In this document: positions 1 to 11,900 of the stretch, piece by piece
How the letters are laid out: every line of letters begins with the position of its first letter
How positions within the stretch are numbered: position 1 is the first letter of the stretch
Assembly: GCF_002443255.2 (NCBI RefSeq)
Contig: NW_019211454.1
Coordinates: 69,278,056 to 69,342,055 of the forward strand
Length of the DNA stretch: 64,000 nt
DNA from: Varroa destructor
Taxonomy: Eukaryota; Arthropoda; Arachnida; Mesostigmata; Varroidae
Direction: 5' to 3'
The notes under the pieces: model-generated
What the model was told of the DNA's origin: nothing
Databases searched by the model: none
Seen by the model: only the letters and a program-made list of their open reading frames with translations
Position numbers and translations under genes: made by a program

Positions 1-3000
1 CTGGTTTTACACCACCCAGTCCCAACAATGGCTATACTTACCGCTAAGTATCAAGTGCATAACAGGGTATCAATGCGGTGTGCGGGGATGAACGTCGAAA
101 TAATAGGGCTCGTAGTTCGACGATAACTTCAGCATAACAGCCATACATGTAATACCCCAAACTAAAAACATAGACCACCACTTGATAACGTCGGGGGTTC
201 ATAGCCTGTAAGGGACACGTAATTTTTATTTATCCAAGCATAGCAGCGACAGCCAGTTGGGCGTTCAACTCATACAGAGCTTATTAGGAAGCTAAAATAC
301 TGCTAAAACACATACAATTTTTGTCACACATTCGTATCACATCTCTCATGTCGGTTCCCCATATTTTACAGAAATTTTCTATTCCTTTTACCGTCATAGC
401 CCATTTTTTTTGTTCGTAAATTAACTAGCCAGTCTAATTTATGAAATTATACGAACACGTTTTTCTTCACGTATTTCCAAATGCCCTACCGGTGACGCCA
501 GCAGCTATTCCGCAACTATTTGGAGCAGTTCTACCGGCCATTGCAACTCCACTTTCGCCCTTCGTCCCTTGCTCTCTCTCCCGCTATAAATATTTCCTTT
601 CTTTACGGTTGCCATTATAATTGTTCCTCCTGCTACTGCTGCCCCGCTCCTCCCCTTCGATCGGCTATACTCTGCTGTTCGCTGAAGTCCTTGTCCGGCT
701 CGACATCCGCCATTGCCTGACACTTTTCGTATCCTAGCAAATATTAGCGCATTGCCGGCGGCAGCGACGGCCGTGGAAACAGCGGTCGAGCACGAGCTAC
801 CACAGCGTTGTGTTTACCCGTGCTTTCTGACGGTCAATGTAATCGACACGTGACTTCAGCAAAAATGCATCAAGTTTGCCTCAATGAACGTTCATCTATT
901 ATTGTTATGCCTACGTGGCCCATCTCAATGGCAACGATTTACCACTCTCTCTTCCTTTAGCGCGCGGATGTGTTGGAGAATTTGTTTACGCTACGTTTTT
1001 CCTAAATGCTTAATCTTCAAGCAGCTACCTAACCTCATTCAATTAGATACATGTGGTAAAATAAAGAAACAGCGCCCAATTCTTAAAGAGTAATAGTTAC
1101 GCCATGTGGTTTATGTTGTGTATAGGTGGCGCCTCATTCGAACTAGCAAGCCATAGTTTGGCAGCGCCTACCAGTTGTTGGCCGTCCACCAACGAAGGCT
1201 TTTACCTTTCAGCCGTTGCTGCGGATCATACAAGGTCCCGCAACGAATCTTCGAGTGGACCGCAACTTTCAGTAGGGACCAGATCATACATTGGTCATCA
1301 TTTATCTTTGAGCGGAAATTAAAATGTGAATGAAGAATCGACCGCTGCATTAAGCCAACACTCGTTATATGAACATAGCGATGATGCTTTAAGTCCAGCG
1401 TTGACCAACCCAGCGCTTCCTAATTAGTCTGCCTTCTTCCTTGCTTCCAGGCTTGGTAATGGTAGTAGGTACAAACATTCGAATGCTTTTAGGGTAGTCA
1501 TGGGTAAGTGGAACATTCTCATAGACTAAACAGTTAAGGTAGCGTACGCGTGAGAAGGCTATATTTATGACCGTGGATAAAATAATGATTATATTTACAG
1601 ACAATACGATCGTCCATGGACATTTTTGCGTCCAAACAACGTTTGGACAACAAAGCACAACGACAGATCGCACCAAGCTCTTCGGGAATAATCGGCCAAT
1701 AGATAAACTGTTACTGTTAAGTTACACGAAGAGCACAGAACTGCGGCAAAGTAGAACTATTGAAATTTTGCAACGGCTTTTGACGTGAGTATCTGCCATT
1801 GAGATATATAAAAGGCAAAAGAATGAAAATTATGCTAACGCTGAAAATTGCCTCGACAAACAAATCAATAAAATGAAACATTGTGTTTAAGTAATGTGTA
1901 ATTACATGACTTTATAGAAAATGAACGGATTACAGATAAACATTTGTCGATTTGACAGTTCAAACAGTTTGTGGTGTCAGCTGTTGCGCTCAATACGAAG
2001 CGGTATGTAACAATAGCTCCTCTGTATACAATATATGTACATATATATGTAACAATAGTGGGAGAATGCTCACAGTAAGGTATGATTCGTGTATTCCTTC
2101 AGGAGGACCTGGCCGTATGGTTTGGTAGAGTCACCGCATGATTAAGAAGCATCAGATAGGGCATATACACTATATGATGGTTTCTATCCAACGAAAGCGG
2201 TGGGTTGTAACGAACGCTGTTCATGCACGTTTAAAAAACGATCGTGACTATAACCGAATGAAAATATCATTTGTTTTATTTTTAGGTTATAAAAAAACTC
2301 TGAAGTATCTTCTGAGCGACTTCCCGCATGATCCGATTAACTATTGTATTGGCTCATCGGGTTATAAGAAATTAGAGAGATAGCAACCAGCGCAGTGTAC
2401 CCTTGTTGGTCAAAAGAAGAATCACTCTTTACCAGAATAGTTTTTTTTCTTCTTCTTAATATTTATTGGATTATTAAGAGCCTGAGAGATTTAAGCGTGT
2501 CTCTTCATCGTAACTTTCAGCCTCCAAAACCTTGGCCAGCGAAATTGTTGGCTATAGAACTCCATGAAATCTTTAGTCTAAACCTATCGCTCAGAACGAC
2601 CATTAAGTCGAAAGGACAATAATCTTTTATGCGTTGTCTTTTTAAATCACCGTAAACATCCATAGGTATTCCATTTTCTACCTCTAAATATTGGTCAGAG
2701 TTTTTTTAGACGATTTTTCCAAGGTTCCCATCAGTCTAAATATAGCGACTTAGTGATAGACAAATTCAGTCGTCTTAATCAAATACATAAGCTTAGTCGA
2801 AACAGTATTCTTTGATTAAGGCAAGAGATAATTTTAGAGCTTGTTAAGTTTCTGAGAAAGATGGCCCTTAATTAAGTTGAGAACTTGATGGCCCCTCACA
2901 CTACACATCTAACGTATCGAAACAGACTATCGTGCAAGACGAAGCTTACCTCTGAAAATAGACAAGAATTAGAGAATAAATAGAAGAATACGGCAAAGAG

Positions 3001-4490
3001 GAAAGGTAAAATATCGAATTGCGTACCGGGTATTTTGAAGGTAATACCTTCGCGCAAGCTAAAGAACTTTCATGTCAATGATAGCAGGAGACCATGAAAT
3101 ACACACAATTACGCTGCTCCTCGGCAGCTAAACACTTCCCAATGTGTTCACTATAGACCTTATGTGGGGGGAGGTTAACTATTAGGGGTTTGCCTGGACC
3201 GAACAACAAACTGGGTCCATCACAGTAAACTCGCAACTCACTGCCATCGCCATCGTGATAAACATTTTGTAGAATAACAGTTTAGATAGTGTTCCTTTCT
3301 ACAAATATATATGGGTGTTGGAAATCAACTTTAGTTCCGTGAGAACATTTACTTACATTTGAAAAAATGAATCAACCCAGAACTTCAAGCGACTCCAACA
3401 TTAAACACTTTTTCTAAACATGTTAGTTAGTAATAAAAACTTTTCTTGTCCCTCGTAGCTTTCATTTTGTTAACTCCTGCATCAATATTTAGGCAATGTC
3501 ATAAAAAAAAAAGTTGCAGTTGAGGGAACAGAGCTTTTTCAGGCATTGATAACAGGGTTACGTGCTGTATATACTAGGGGGGGGGGGGGGGGTGTCATAG
3601 TAGTTCAATGCAGCATTATTTTTTTTGTTTCAAGTAATTGAAGTCACAAGTACCTAGTGAGTTATGTTTTCGTGCGAATTTTTGTGGATAGCCTTATATA
3701 TTTTATATTATATATAGAAATACATATACATGTAGGAATTTTCGTATGAATCAAATCTATTCGGTGCTCATGTGGCGGATTGAAGTACTGTGCCTGTCCG
3801 CATTGGTCTTCGAGAATAATTGAAGGCGAGACGCAAAGTTATAATGTTCAAAAATAGAGTTTTTTGCATTATTCACCAAATAATATGCCCTATTATCGAT
3901 AGTCTGTTTCCATGTAACTAGACAATACAGCAGTCACCGTAATAGATGTAGGAAGCAGGCAAGATAGGCACACTCTTATGTAAAAAATATTCCCAAGTAA
4001 AATACAATCGTATGGCGACTGTGACAAACACAAATGCATATTAGTCTTTAGAGTAGGGGGAGTAAGAGAGAGGGTGTTTTATTCCTATGCATCTGTTTAT
4101 TGTTCAATTTCCTTGACATGTTAAGAAAAATGTATCAGGCATCAGTTGAAATCACTGGGTTTCCCCAGTGGCCAAAAGGCTAACACCATTCCTTCCTACG
4201 ACGACCATGTCGATGTTAATCATGGAGACGGTAATTTGCTATAGCTATGTAGTTTGTCAGTGACGTGAATGTGTGTGTAGGTGAGTGTAAATACATGTAC
4301 ACGTCATTGTGAAGTCACACAGATACGAAGCCAAGGGGGAGCTAAAATAACATGCGTAGCGGCGGCTCTTCAACGCAATAAACTCACTAAAAAATAAAAT
4401 ATGTATACATATATATATCTTGCCAATGCCTCTGTTTCTGTAGAAGCTTGCACCTTGCCGTTAATTACCCGATCCTCGCTTGATTCCTCT
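1..4490. other. Gene-free stretch, left end
   Basis: No ORF here has convincing coding character. All open frames are under about 95 codons, AT-rich and without recognisable domains, and several open with non-ATG codons. The stretch contains short TA-rich runs (about 2030-2050, 3695-3735, 4400-4420) and a pure G run. Nothing suggests an RNA gene. It is probably intergenic or deep intronic sequence. Confidence 0.6.
3577..3592. repeat. Poly-G tract
   Basis: An uninterrupted run of 16 G on the plus strand. It is a length-variable homopolymer that could form a G-quadruplex with itself or be an assembly-sensitive site. Confidence 0.9.
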
Positions 4491-5009
4491 TGAAAGAGAC
4501 TCGCATCACTTTACCCTGACACGTTCTCCCTTGCGCTAGAGATCTCTTCGTCCATCCTTCTTCTTTTTTTGTTATTGTCAGTTTACCTGCCGCCTGCCTG
4601 CCTGTTTGAAGCAAGTTTACCTGTCTGTCTATATGCGTCCTACCGTCTACTGCTTGATCCGACGGCTTTTTGCTTTGCCATTGTCGCTTCTAGGTCACTC
4701 CAGCGACTTCATCTTCTTCTAGATCGGCATTTTTATCCCCATGCCGATGGTGGCGTCGTTCGCCGACGCTCTCCGTAAATTCTGGCTGCTCCTGTGAGAG
4801 AACGCTTCTCGATGAAAACGATTCCGTTGACTGACTGCATGTACACTTCGGTGGTTGCGAAGCGGCTGGAGCCGCACAGCTGCGAATCGTACGGGAAGCG
4901 TTCGTTCATTGCGTTGAAGGGCTGCCGCTGTCAGTACTACTCCAGCTTCCTCCTGCTTCGTATCTATGTGACTCCACAAAGAAGTATACATACATTCACA
5001 CTCACTTAC

Positions 5010-5056
5010 CCACAAGTATACAGAACTGAGGACTGGCAGCGATGGCATGTCCGCAT
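5010..5056 (-). CDS. Candidate first coding exon, minus strand (tentative)
   Basis: On the minus strand an ATG in a near-perfect Kozak context (GCCGCCATGCGG) starts at 5056. It runs 47 bases to a strong donor (GG|GTAAGTGAG), giving MRTCHRCQSSVLYTCG plus a split codon. A second ATG at 5048 in another frame and an upstream ATG in the third frame reach the same donor, so the frame is not fixed. The downstream exons would lie at lower coordinates or outside the window and were not found. This could equally be a non-coding 5' exon. Confidence 0.18.
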
Positions 5057-5554
5057 GGCGGCGCCGCGCTCTGGAATTCGGTTAAAGCCACTAGTAACAT
5101 CAATACCAGCTGCGCACCTCGACGGCGACCACAGCACCACCAACGACCGGCAGCATCATCATGAGCAGCAACCCACATCGCCCCTGGAACGATGGGCACA
5201 TTTTTCCATCAAGATCGCATATCCTTTCTCTGCCGTGTCTGGATTTCTCGACAGAGCATTCTTTACCGGAACGCCGTCGCCCAGCGCTAACGGTGAAATC
5301 AAGCGCCACTGCAACCTCGCCCTCTCGCTCGTTCTCTTCCACGAAGACACGAGCGCGTATACAAACACGCGCACACACACGCGAGCACCAAGAATCACAC
5401 CATACAAGAAGCGCTTACAGGTACTTACAAACACCAATAGGATAAGCCGCAGCGCCAGAAGTAACAGCAAAGTCGCCACTGACAGCTCTAGTACCCGCCC
5501 AAATTCTCTCTGTTAGCCAGCAGCGCCTGTTCACTAGCGCTGGTGCGTAGATGG

Positions 5555-5577
5555 CCAGCCGGCCGGCCGGCCGGCCG
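5555..5577. repeat. GGCC tandem run
   Basis: About five perfect copies of the self-complementary tetranucleotide GGCC in the CpG-rich zone. It is palindromic and GC-only, so either a microsatellite or a promoter-associated GC element. Confidence 0.8.
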
Positions 5578-6834
5578 AGCTGGTCGTAAGATCTGGCTCT
5601 CGGCCGACCCGTCTTTTTCTTTCTCACCCAACGCCCTCTCCCCATACCAGCTGGGAACATCTTTTCATCTTCGTCGACTTCGTCTTCTTCTTCTTCTTTC
5701 CCCTGAGTATGCATTGAAGTGACGCCCTTTCCCTTCTTGCCCCATTCTGCCATCACCCATCGTCACTCGCGATCGTGAACCCATCGCTATTGTTGGGCTC
5801 TGTGTGTGCTTTAAAAGCAACTGTCGCGTGGCTCGAGGCTTCAACTCTTTTTTTCCACCGTGACAGGACTAGCGGTAGGCGCGCATCGAACAAGCGTACA
5901 ACTCACAGAGACGAACAGCCGCTCTCAGAAATCGAGACTGCGCACAAATCTTCGTTATTCCTTCTGCTTTAAGGTATGGTGCCGCCAACAATTGTCATAA
6001 AGCTTATGCTGACAATGACGATGGTGAAACGCCCCCATCTGCCCCGTTCCTCCCACATATGACTTTTTTTCCCTACCGCCTGTAACAGCAACTGCATCCA
6101 TTCATCTACCTAGTTTTCGAAATCGTGCAAGCTTCACAACATCATATCCCACAGCGACGAGTGCACCCTGAAGTAATAACGCGGCGCACTTCTGTTCAGT
6201 GTCATGTGATAGAAACTCTCGTATCGGATACGCTGTGCGTTTGTGCTTACCAGAGTGCGTCTCGTAACGATCTCCAGCACGTGATAAATACGGATATGAG
6301 CATAATCAAAATAGTTTTTCTCTGTCCTTCCACGCTGCTCTATCAGTTTTTTTCATCGTCTAACGCTAGACAGAGATAAATTTCTTTCCCTATTTGTCAC
6401 GTAAACAGCAGAGCATTTTCGTAGACCTGCGTAAGATCACTCATCTTCCTGATTAGAGATCTCCGTTAGATTCGTTGAACATTCGATCTTTCATTGAACG
6501 ACCACATCTGCAATGACGCAAATGGTTATGTTGATCTTCTAGTTCCCTTAAATACTAATTTGATGTGATTTAAGCTAATCACATCGAACCCAGATGGTTA
6601 TTTTTTCCTGTCTAACGACGAATTTGCAACTCCGTGATGTGAGATCGTTATCCTTACACAGCTGATTTTTAAGCTATCTCAACTTTTCACCCCAAAAGCA
6701 GACCTAGAAGGAACGAAAACAAATCTTACCCTGGGATCTTCGATAGAAAGATGTGCGATCTATGTAGTAACTCTTCAGAGGTACCGGCCGAGTGAACAAA
6801 ATAGGAACGACGCTACGCCTGTAACAACAAGTGG

Positions 6835-6957
6835 CTAGCGTAAGCTGGCTTTCATTGTCGAATGGTAATTGGCACCTGTGTACCTTTTTACAAACATTGC
6901 GTGTTCCTGTCGACTAACAGCACTTGTATACATATTTGACAACCAACAACTCGCCAT
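6835..6957 (-). CDS. Short minus-strand ORF or first exon at an AAGATGGCG start
   Basis: The minus strand has AAAAGATGGCGAG, which combines an excellent Kozak start with the YY1/Pho-type AAGATGGC element common at the starts of housekeeping genes. The frame is open for 40 codons, starting MASCWLSNMYTSAVSRQEHA. It could be truncated by a donor-like AAAAG|GTACAC after about 24 codons. It lies divergently from the 8877 start on the plus strand. No downstream exon was matched, and a 40-codon ORF can arise by chance. Confidence 0.2.
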   Translation of the reverse strand: MASCWLSNMYTSAVSRQEHAMFVKRYTGANYHSTMKASLR

Positions 6958-7196
6958 CTTTTATGCCAATGGCAGCGAGCAGAATCAAAGTGTGCACTCA
7001 AACTGGCGGGTGCCTTACCTATAGGTCCGAATCGATCGGTATGCCTTTCTTTTTCGGTTATTCGTTCTTCCGTTTTTTCTACTAGTCCTTTCTCGGGTGC
7101 GAGAAATGCACCCCAAACAAACCGGCGTTGGCGACAAACATCGACAGCGGGGGGTAGGCCCGTCACCTCACTAGATGCTCGTGCGTGTTCTTCTTG
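6888..7196 (-). CDS. Minus-strand open frame, possible exon 7196-7019
   Basis: The frame is open from an acceptor-like site (TATTCTAG|CAAGAAG, exon start 7196). It passes a charged stretch containing KTEERITEKERHTDRFGP and reaches a consensus donor ATAG|GTAAGGC (exon end 7019, phase 1). Unspliced, it stays open to a stop at 6888. The composition is rich in E, K and R but matches no domain I recognise. It lies immediately upstream (minus sense) of the AAGATGGCG start at 6957, and a 61-base GT...AG intron could separate them, although the splice then gives a stop after about 14 codons. Confidence 0.2.
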   Translation of the reverse strand, partial: QEEHARASSEVTGLPPAVDVCRQRRFVWGAFLAPEKGLVEKTEERITEKERHTDRFGPIGKAPASLSAHFDSARCHWHKRWRVVGCQICIQVLLVDRNTQCL

Positions 7197-7618
7197 CTAG
7201 AATATTCAGCTTTCACTTTCTTGCATCGTACGTTTCGTTAAAACCGCGAGCAGATACTGCTGTCCCCTGGTGCAGGTCCAACAAATACTGAGACAGAAAG
7301 CGCGAAGCTTTCTAGCTCTTCCGAAGACACTGATTCGAATTATTTCTCTACAACATTTCCACTCCCCGTTGCTGGTCTTTCTTGTGTTGCCTGCTAGAGT
7401 GTTTCACCTAACTAGAGTGGTACTGATGAATATAAAGAAACAGCTTTGTTTCCACTTCAGAAATCAGAAAAGTAGGAACGAGTACGCTAGATAGAGAAAT
7501 ATATCGTTAAGTACAACTTATATTCAGAGGATACCATTAATGATGATAATGCTTTGTTCACGATTGGGCATCGCGCCTGCGCGATGTCGTTTAGGTCACG
7601 TCATCAACAAATATCGAA

Positions 7619-7740
7619 ATGCGCGCGATCCTTAAGCTTATCGCCTGTGTGGTGATGCTACACTGCGTATTATCAGTGCCTGTTGATACCAAAAAAGAGG
7701 ACAAATCACTTATCACCGGAAGGGCCTCAATGCTTGGCAG
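7619..7740 (+). CDS. Orphan signal-peptide exon of a putative secreted protein
   Basis: The ATG at 7619 opens a 40-codon frame. Its N-terminus is a textbook signal peptide: a basic start (MRAILKL), a hydrophobic core (IACVVMLHCVL) and a cleavage-like SVPV. A charged segment follows (DTKKEDKSLITGRASMLG). The exon ends at a strong donor, GGCAG|GTAAGAG, in phase 2, and read-through meets TAA at once, so splicing is required. A CRE-like TCACGTCA lies about 15 bases upstream. Its partner exon was not found: joining to the acceptors at 9231, 10167 or 10686 gives early stops or implausible proteins. It is probably the first exon of a secreted peptide or protein. Confidence 0.4.
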
Positions 7741-8399
7741 GTAAGAGATGGCACCCAGTACCTATACCAACAGAAATCTTCACCGGTCTACTAGGGCCGG
7801 ACAGACAATTGACAAATGGGAAACATTTGAACAGTTTCAATTACGACACATGAAACGTATTCGAACTTTTGCTAGTTTACGTGAGACCTCTTATCGTACA
7901 CATGGATATTTAGCAGTACCGTTACATGTGCCAGTTGGAAACAGGCGTCTATTGATACTCGCATTTTATCACGCGACTAAAAAAGCCCTCTGAAGCTTTT
8001 TATTTACAGTAAACAGACTTCTACTAGTTCTTACTTTCTACTTCCTATAATTTTGTTAATACTCGAAAAAACGCCTACTAAATAACTACTATGTGTACAT
8101 TGGAACAGCTTCAAGGGTCACATTTATCGTTTGAAACCCACTTTTTTTTGTCTCTTAGTTTTATGTAATCCCCAGATATAAGTGACTACGTGCTAAACAA
8201 TCGCGCTTTCTGCGCTCGTTTTGTGTATCTGCGCAGCGCACAAAGCGTTGAGGAATGGGCGAATTTTCGGATTGTTTTTCTTGCTCCCTTCCTACTATGG
8301 CCGTCAGCTAAATAAGGTCATCACTTAAAATGCCTAAAATATGGGTGGCGCTAATATCAGTGATGGCGCGCACTGATGATTTTGCCGACATTGCGAATG

Positions 8400-8876
8400 G
8401 GCTTTAAACTTCGTCTAAAAACGATGAACGCTTTTCGTACCGCCGCCGCCGCCGCCGCCGCCGCCGCTGCGGCTGCGATCATCTCCGTAGCAGAATTTGC
8501 CGCTGCGGCCATCCACAACGACGGCTGTAGCCGTAATCAGTTTTCGTAGTAAATCCTCGGTGTTTTCGTTTCGTCTCTCCGCGTCCCGTTCAACCCCCGC
8601 CCTCGTTCCGCTCGTTTTTCTCGATGATGATGAAGACAACTACGGCGACTTTCGGTGTCAAAATGTCATTGGCCCGATGCTCCCGATTTCGAGAAGTCAC
8701 TTCTCGCTTGACTGTAGTGATGATTTTGCGGCCGCTACCGCTGTCGTTGGTTTTCGTTTGTGGTTGTACCGTCCATCCGTCCCGTTCCTTCGCCTCGAAA
8801 CTAAACGAGCCCCAAAAGGAGAGGACAGTGACAAAAAAGTCGTCATCTCTTCAAGCTTTTGGTGAAGGCAAGCAAG
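8400..8876 (+). promoter_or_regulatory. CpG-rich putative promoter/5' UTR upstream of the 8877 gene
   Basis: This stretch is CpG-rich, carries a GCC repeat and ends in the start context GCAAGATGGCTGCCG, a YY1/Pho-like AAGATGGC element overlapping the ATG. Open frames occur on both strands, which is expected from the composition. An in-frame TGA at 8829 precedes the ATG. I infer the core promoter and 5' UTR of the plus-strand gene. Confidence 0.4.
8441..8467. repeat. GCC/CCG trinucleotide repeat
   Basis: Nine perfect copies of CGC/GCC followed by interrupted GCTGCGGCTGC. It lies in the putative 5' UTR or promoter of the gene starting at 8877. Confidence 0.9.
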
Positions 8877-8961
8877 ATGGCTGCCGCTGCGAAGCTCTTA
8901 TTTTGCACATTGTCGCACGGCGCCGATATGGCTTCACCAATTCACAGGCTTAAAGCGTTCG
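8877..8961 (+). CDS. Candidate exon 1 of the Ala/Gln-tail gene
   Basis: The ATG (AAGATGGCTG, strong Kozak) opens 28 codons beginning MAAAAKLLFCTLSHGADMAS and ending SPIHRLKAF. It ends at a donor TTCG|GTATAA in phase 1, exactly the phase exon 2 needs (it starts with GA before ATG), so the junction codon becomes GGA (Gly). The N-terminus is short, uncharged then basic, and could be a mitochondrial or secretory targeting region or none. The donor is non-ideal (GTATAA). The phase match and promoter-like context are the main support. Other first exons remain possible. Confidence 0.4.
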
Positions 8962-11900
8962 GTATAAATGTGATACACATTTTTAGCTAACACCATGATT
9001 ATTAAACTTGAAGTAATAATAATACTCGGACTTCAAACTAATTATAATCACTAAAATCAAGCTAAAGCCCTGACAGTCATAGGCTGGTAGAACCTGTCAG
9101 ACGTCAAAAATCGGCTAGAGGCTGATCCAGTACGTTGATTGAGTCGTTTCCGTTAGGTGACGTGATCGCAAACACGACGACGTTGGTTTTCATAGAACCG
9201 TATACGTCGACCTGAAGTTTTTTTCAGCTATGCAACGCGCCTCTATAAAATTGGTACTACCAACAAAAATTACCCTGTCTAGTATATTAGTACGAGTTTC
9301 ATAAAAATGTTTCTTATTATAAATTCGACTAATCTACGTAAAAAAAAGTGAAGTAGAATTGTCAAAGGAAGATAACGAAGAGCATCCTCGACTGTGCTTT
9401 AAGCCGCAATTAGAACTTGTCATACTAGCTCTCATTTGCAAGTTACTGTTTGCTTCTAAAGCGCATGTGCCTGAACTTTCGAAACCTATACAATACCGTT
9501 TCGAAAAAAGTTAAACTGCGCTTAAAATTTGTTACACGTTTCAAGTCGTAGTTCCCAAAGTGAACATGTCGACTGTCTAGACTTCGATCATTTCTAGCCC
9601 TAGGACTCTCTAACTTACGATCAATAAGTTCACAATTCGCAAGAAAAAAAGTAGGCAGACCTGTGAATAGCGTTGCTCAAGACATGAACGCGTACTCACG
9701 CGTGTGCCCATTAAATTGAGAATATGATATAGAGATGCGGTCGTTTGGTGTCACAGAACGAAGAACGCTCCGACTAAATAAATATACCATTCCTTGTAGT
9801 GGCACCGAAATCAGCAAACACAGCAGCGGATACAGATCATCGATGATTCAATATATATTGAAATCTTCAAAATGTTTGCCAGCTAGACTCTTCATCTGAT
9901 TACGTTTCAGTTGAATTATCATCTTCAGAACACTGAAAACATAGCCTTGGCTCGTTTCTTATGCACATCTGATTTCGCGCGGCCAATGTAGCAGTATTTT
10001 ATTTTCGACTCAGAATTGAAAGCGTCCTTTCAACATTCTATTAATTTCGAAGTTTATTGAAACACAACGGCACAAATAAATGACACTTGCGAACAGATCG
10101 ATTGGAGATGACTTATACCGTACAGTTAAGCCTGGTAACTTGAACGTTAAGTTGATGCAATTTTTATTTGTAATATAGGTTCGAACCGATTGTAAACTCT
10201 GTCGTAGTTCCATTTCTTGTAGCAACCGGCGTTGTGTCACTCGTGCGAATGGTTCCCGGCGTCGTTTCATCTCTGCCTGGTGAGATACGGCACACAAACA
10301 ATATTTAATATAATCACCATTATAGACCTACGTAAAAGTAAAGTTTTCAATGACGTAACTTTAAATGGTTACCGTCAGCAGTTGCTAGTAATCCCCAATC
10401 TGTGTAGATGCGTCGGATTGAGTACGCTTCTTTGCCAGCGTAACTAAGATTATTGTTATGGTCCGCGTCGCGCACCTGGGTCGATGTCCTCTGGAAACAC
10501 TGTTTTGTTTTGTCTTTTTGTTCATTATCAACCGTGTACGCTTTGTACATCCGTGCATTTTTTCTTCGTTACCACCGGCCTTTTGCGTTGTATCGTAATG
10601 TGTGTTTGAAATCTAAGCTTTCATAGATCTCTGAATACGAATTAGCGCTTTGTTAGGACACTTATTCACTGTTAATTTGTTTTAGGAATGTTGGGCTTCG
10701 CCAAAAGGACTGGGTACGAGGGTGTTGCAGGTCTTGGAGGAGAGCAGGTACGAGTTGAAGATACTGTTAATGATATAATTGTTAACCTTCGTCTCACTCA
10801 AGTTCTTTAACTTTGTTGAATGAAGCCTTGAAAGCGTCCTTAGATCGGGCTTCTAGTACCTATGAATTCCATCATTCATCTCTTGTCTAATTTTGAAGTT
10901 TTACCTAACGGGAACTTTTTGGCCAATCGTTGAAAATCGTTAATCCTTAAACGTGATGACGATAAAGGCCAGGGGTCGGCAGTAGCATGCTTGCTCGCCA
11001 ACGTTTTGTTTAAAACATCATATTAAATATGAACTAAATTAGGTTTTAAATAATGTCTCAAGGTTAGCTGTGGATAAAGATCTAATACTAACTCTTACAA
11101 TAATTTCAACTGTCTCAAAATGTTTACTATGCTATATATACTATTTAAATCCAAATAGGTGCCGAAGGAGTTTTATGACATAATGACAATGTTGGATAAT
11201 GCTGCCATTCGCTATGGACAACCCGTGTCAGCTGATCCCACGGCTGCCGCTTCTCACGTAAGTGCTGTTTGTGTTTGTAACGTTTAATGTTTCGATTTAC
11301 ATACACCCTGGACAATAGCTATTGGCTAGTAGAGAACTATACGAGTGGTAAACCCATCTGTGAATCCATATAAAACCCATCGCATATATTTCACGTTATC
11401 CTACAACATCATACATAGGGCTGATCTTACTTTTCTGAAAGCGTAACGTTTTTGTATCTCCATTGAAGTTACACGTTCATCGGGTGCAAGAAAAAAAAAT
11501 AACTTCATTTTGATTGTATCTAAAGTGAAAGCACTGTTGCCAACAATACTTAGTCACGCAATATCCACGCCACTCGTTTGGACTGAAGTGAGAACGGAAA
11601 TGAGCTGACGCTCGTTCCTAACGTGACTGCTTGGAGAAAAAGGACGACGTCTGTAAATGGCCTGGTAGAACGATGAGTGTCAAGAATGAGCCCTGAGTAG
11701 ACATTTGCCATCTCTCCCTTTTGTTCCTATGCGTTTCTGTCTACTTATTTCGTGAACTTTTCAATCACTCCACCCCATCTGACAACAAGTTGCAGTTCGT
11801 TTCGTTGCTGTAACTTCGTCTTCGTCCAGCTGTCAGATGCTTCGTTAACTTCTCAACGAAAATGTCGACGAGCACGACAGCCATCTTTCTTTCTGTGTAA

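Larger units (their letters stand above)
4494..5960. promoter_or_regulatory. GC/CpG-rich, CT-rich putative promoter and 5' UTR zone
   Basis: Base composition shifts abruptly to GC-rich with many CpGs, CT/GA-rich tracts and a perfect GGCC tandem run near 5555-5577. Long open frames occur on both strands in several frames at once. One plus frame is open from the ATG at 4812 to 5516, and three overlapping minus frames span about 5100-5756. That is what GC-rich non-coding DNA produces. Two minus-strand donor consensus sites (GTAAGTGAG starting at 5009, and GTAAGTACC near 5435) suggest 5' exons of a minus-strand gene. I read it as promoter and 5' UTR rather than one long protein. Confidence 0.4.

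Noticed and set aside
4812..5516. Longest plus-strand ORF in the window, about 235 codons from the first ATG
   Set aside because: It lies in CpG-rich DNA where several frames on both strands are open together. Its protein has no domain or consistent character, and it is better explained as promoter or 5' UTR.
8415..8953. ORFs on both strands over the GCC repeat, including a poly-Gly minus frame
   Set aside because: They are by-products of GC-rich repeat composition. Only the ATG at 8877 has supporting context.
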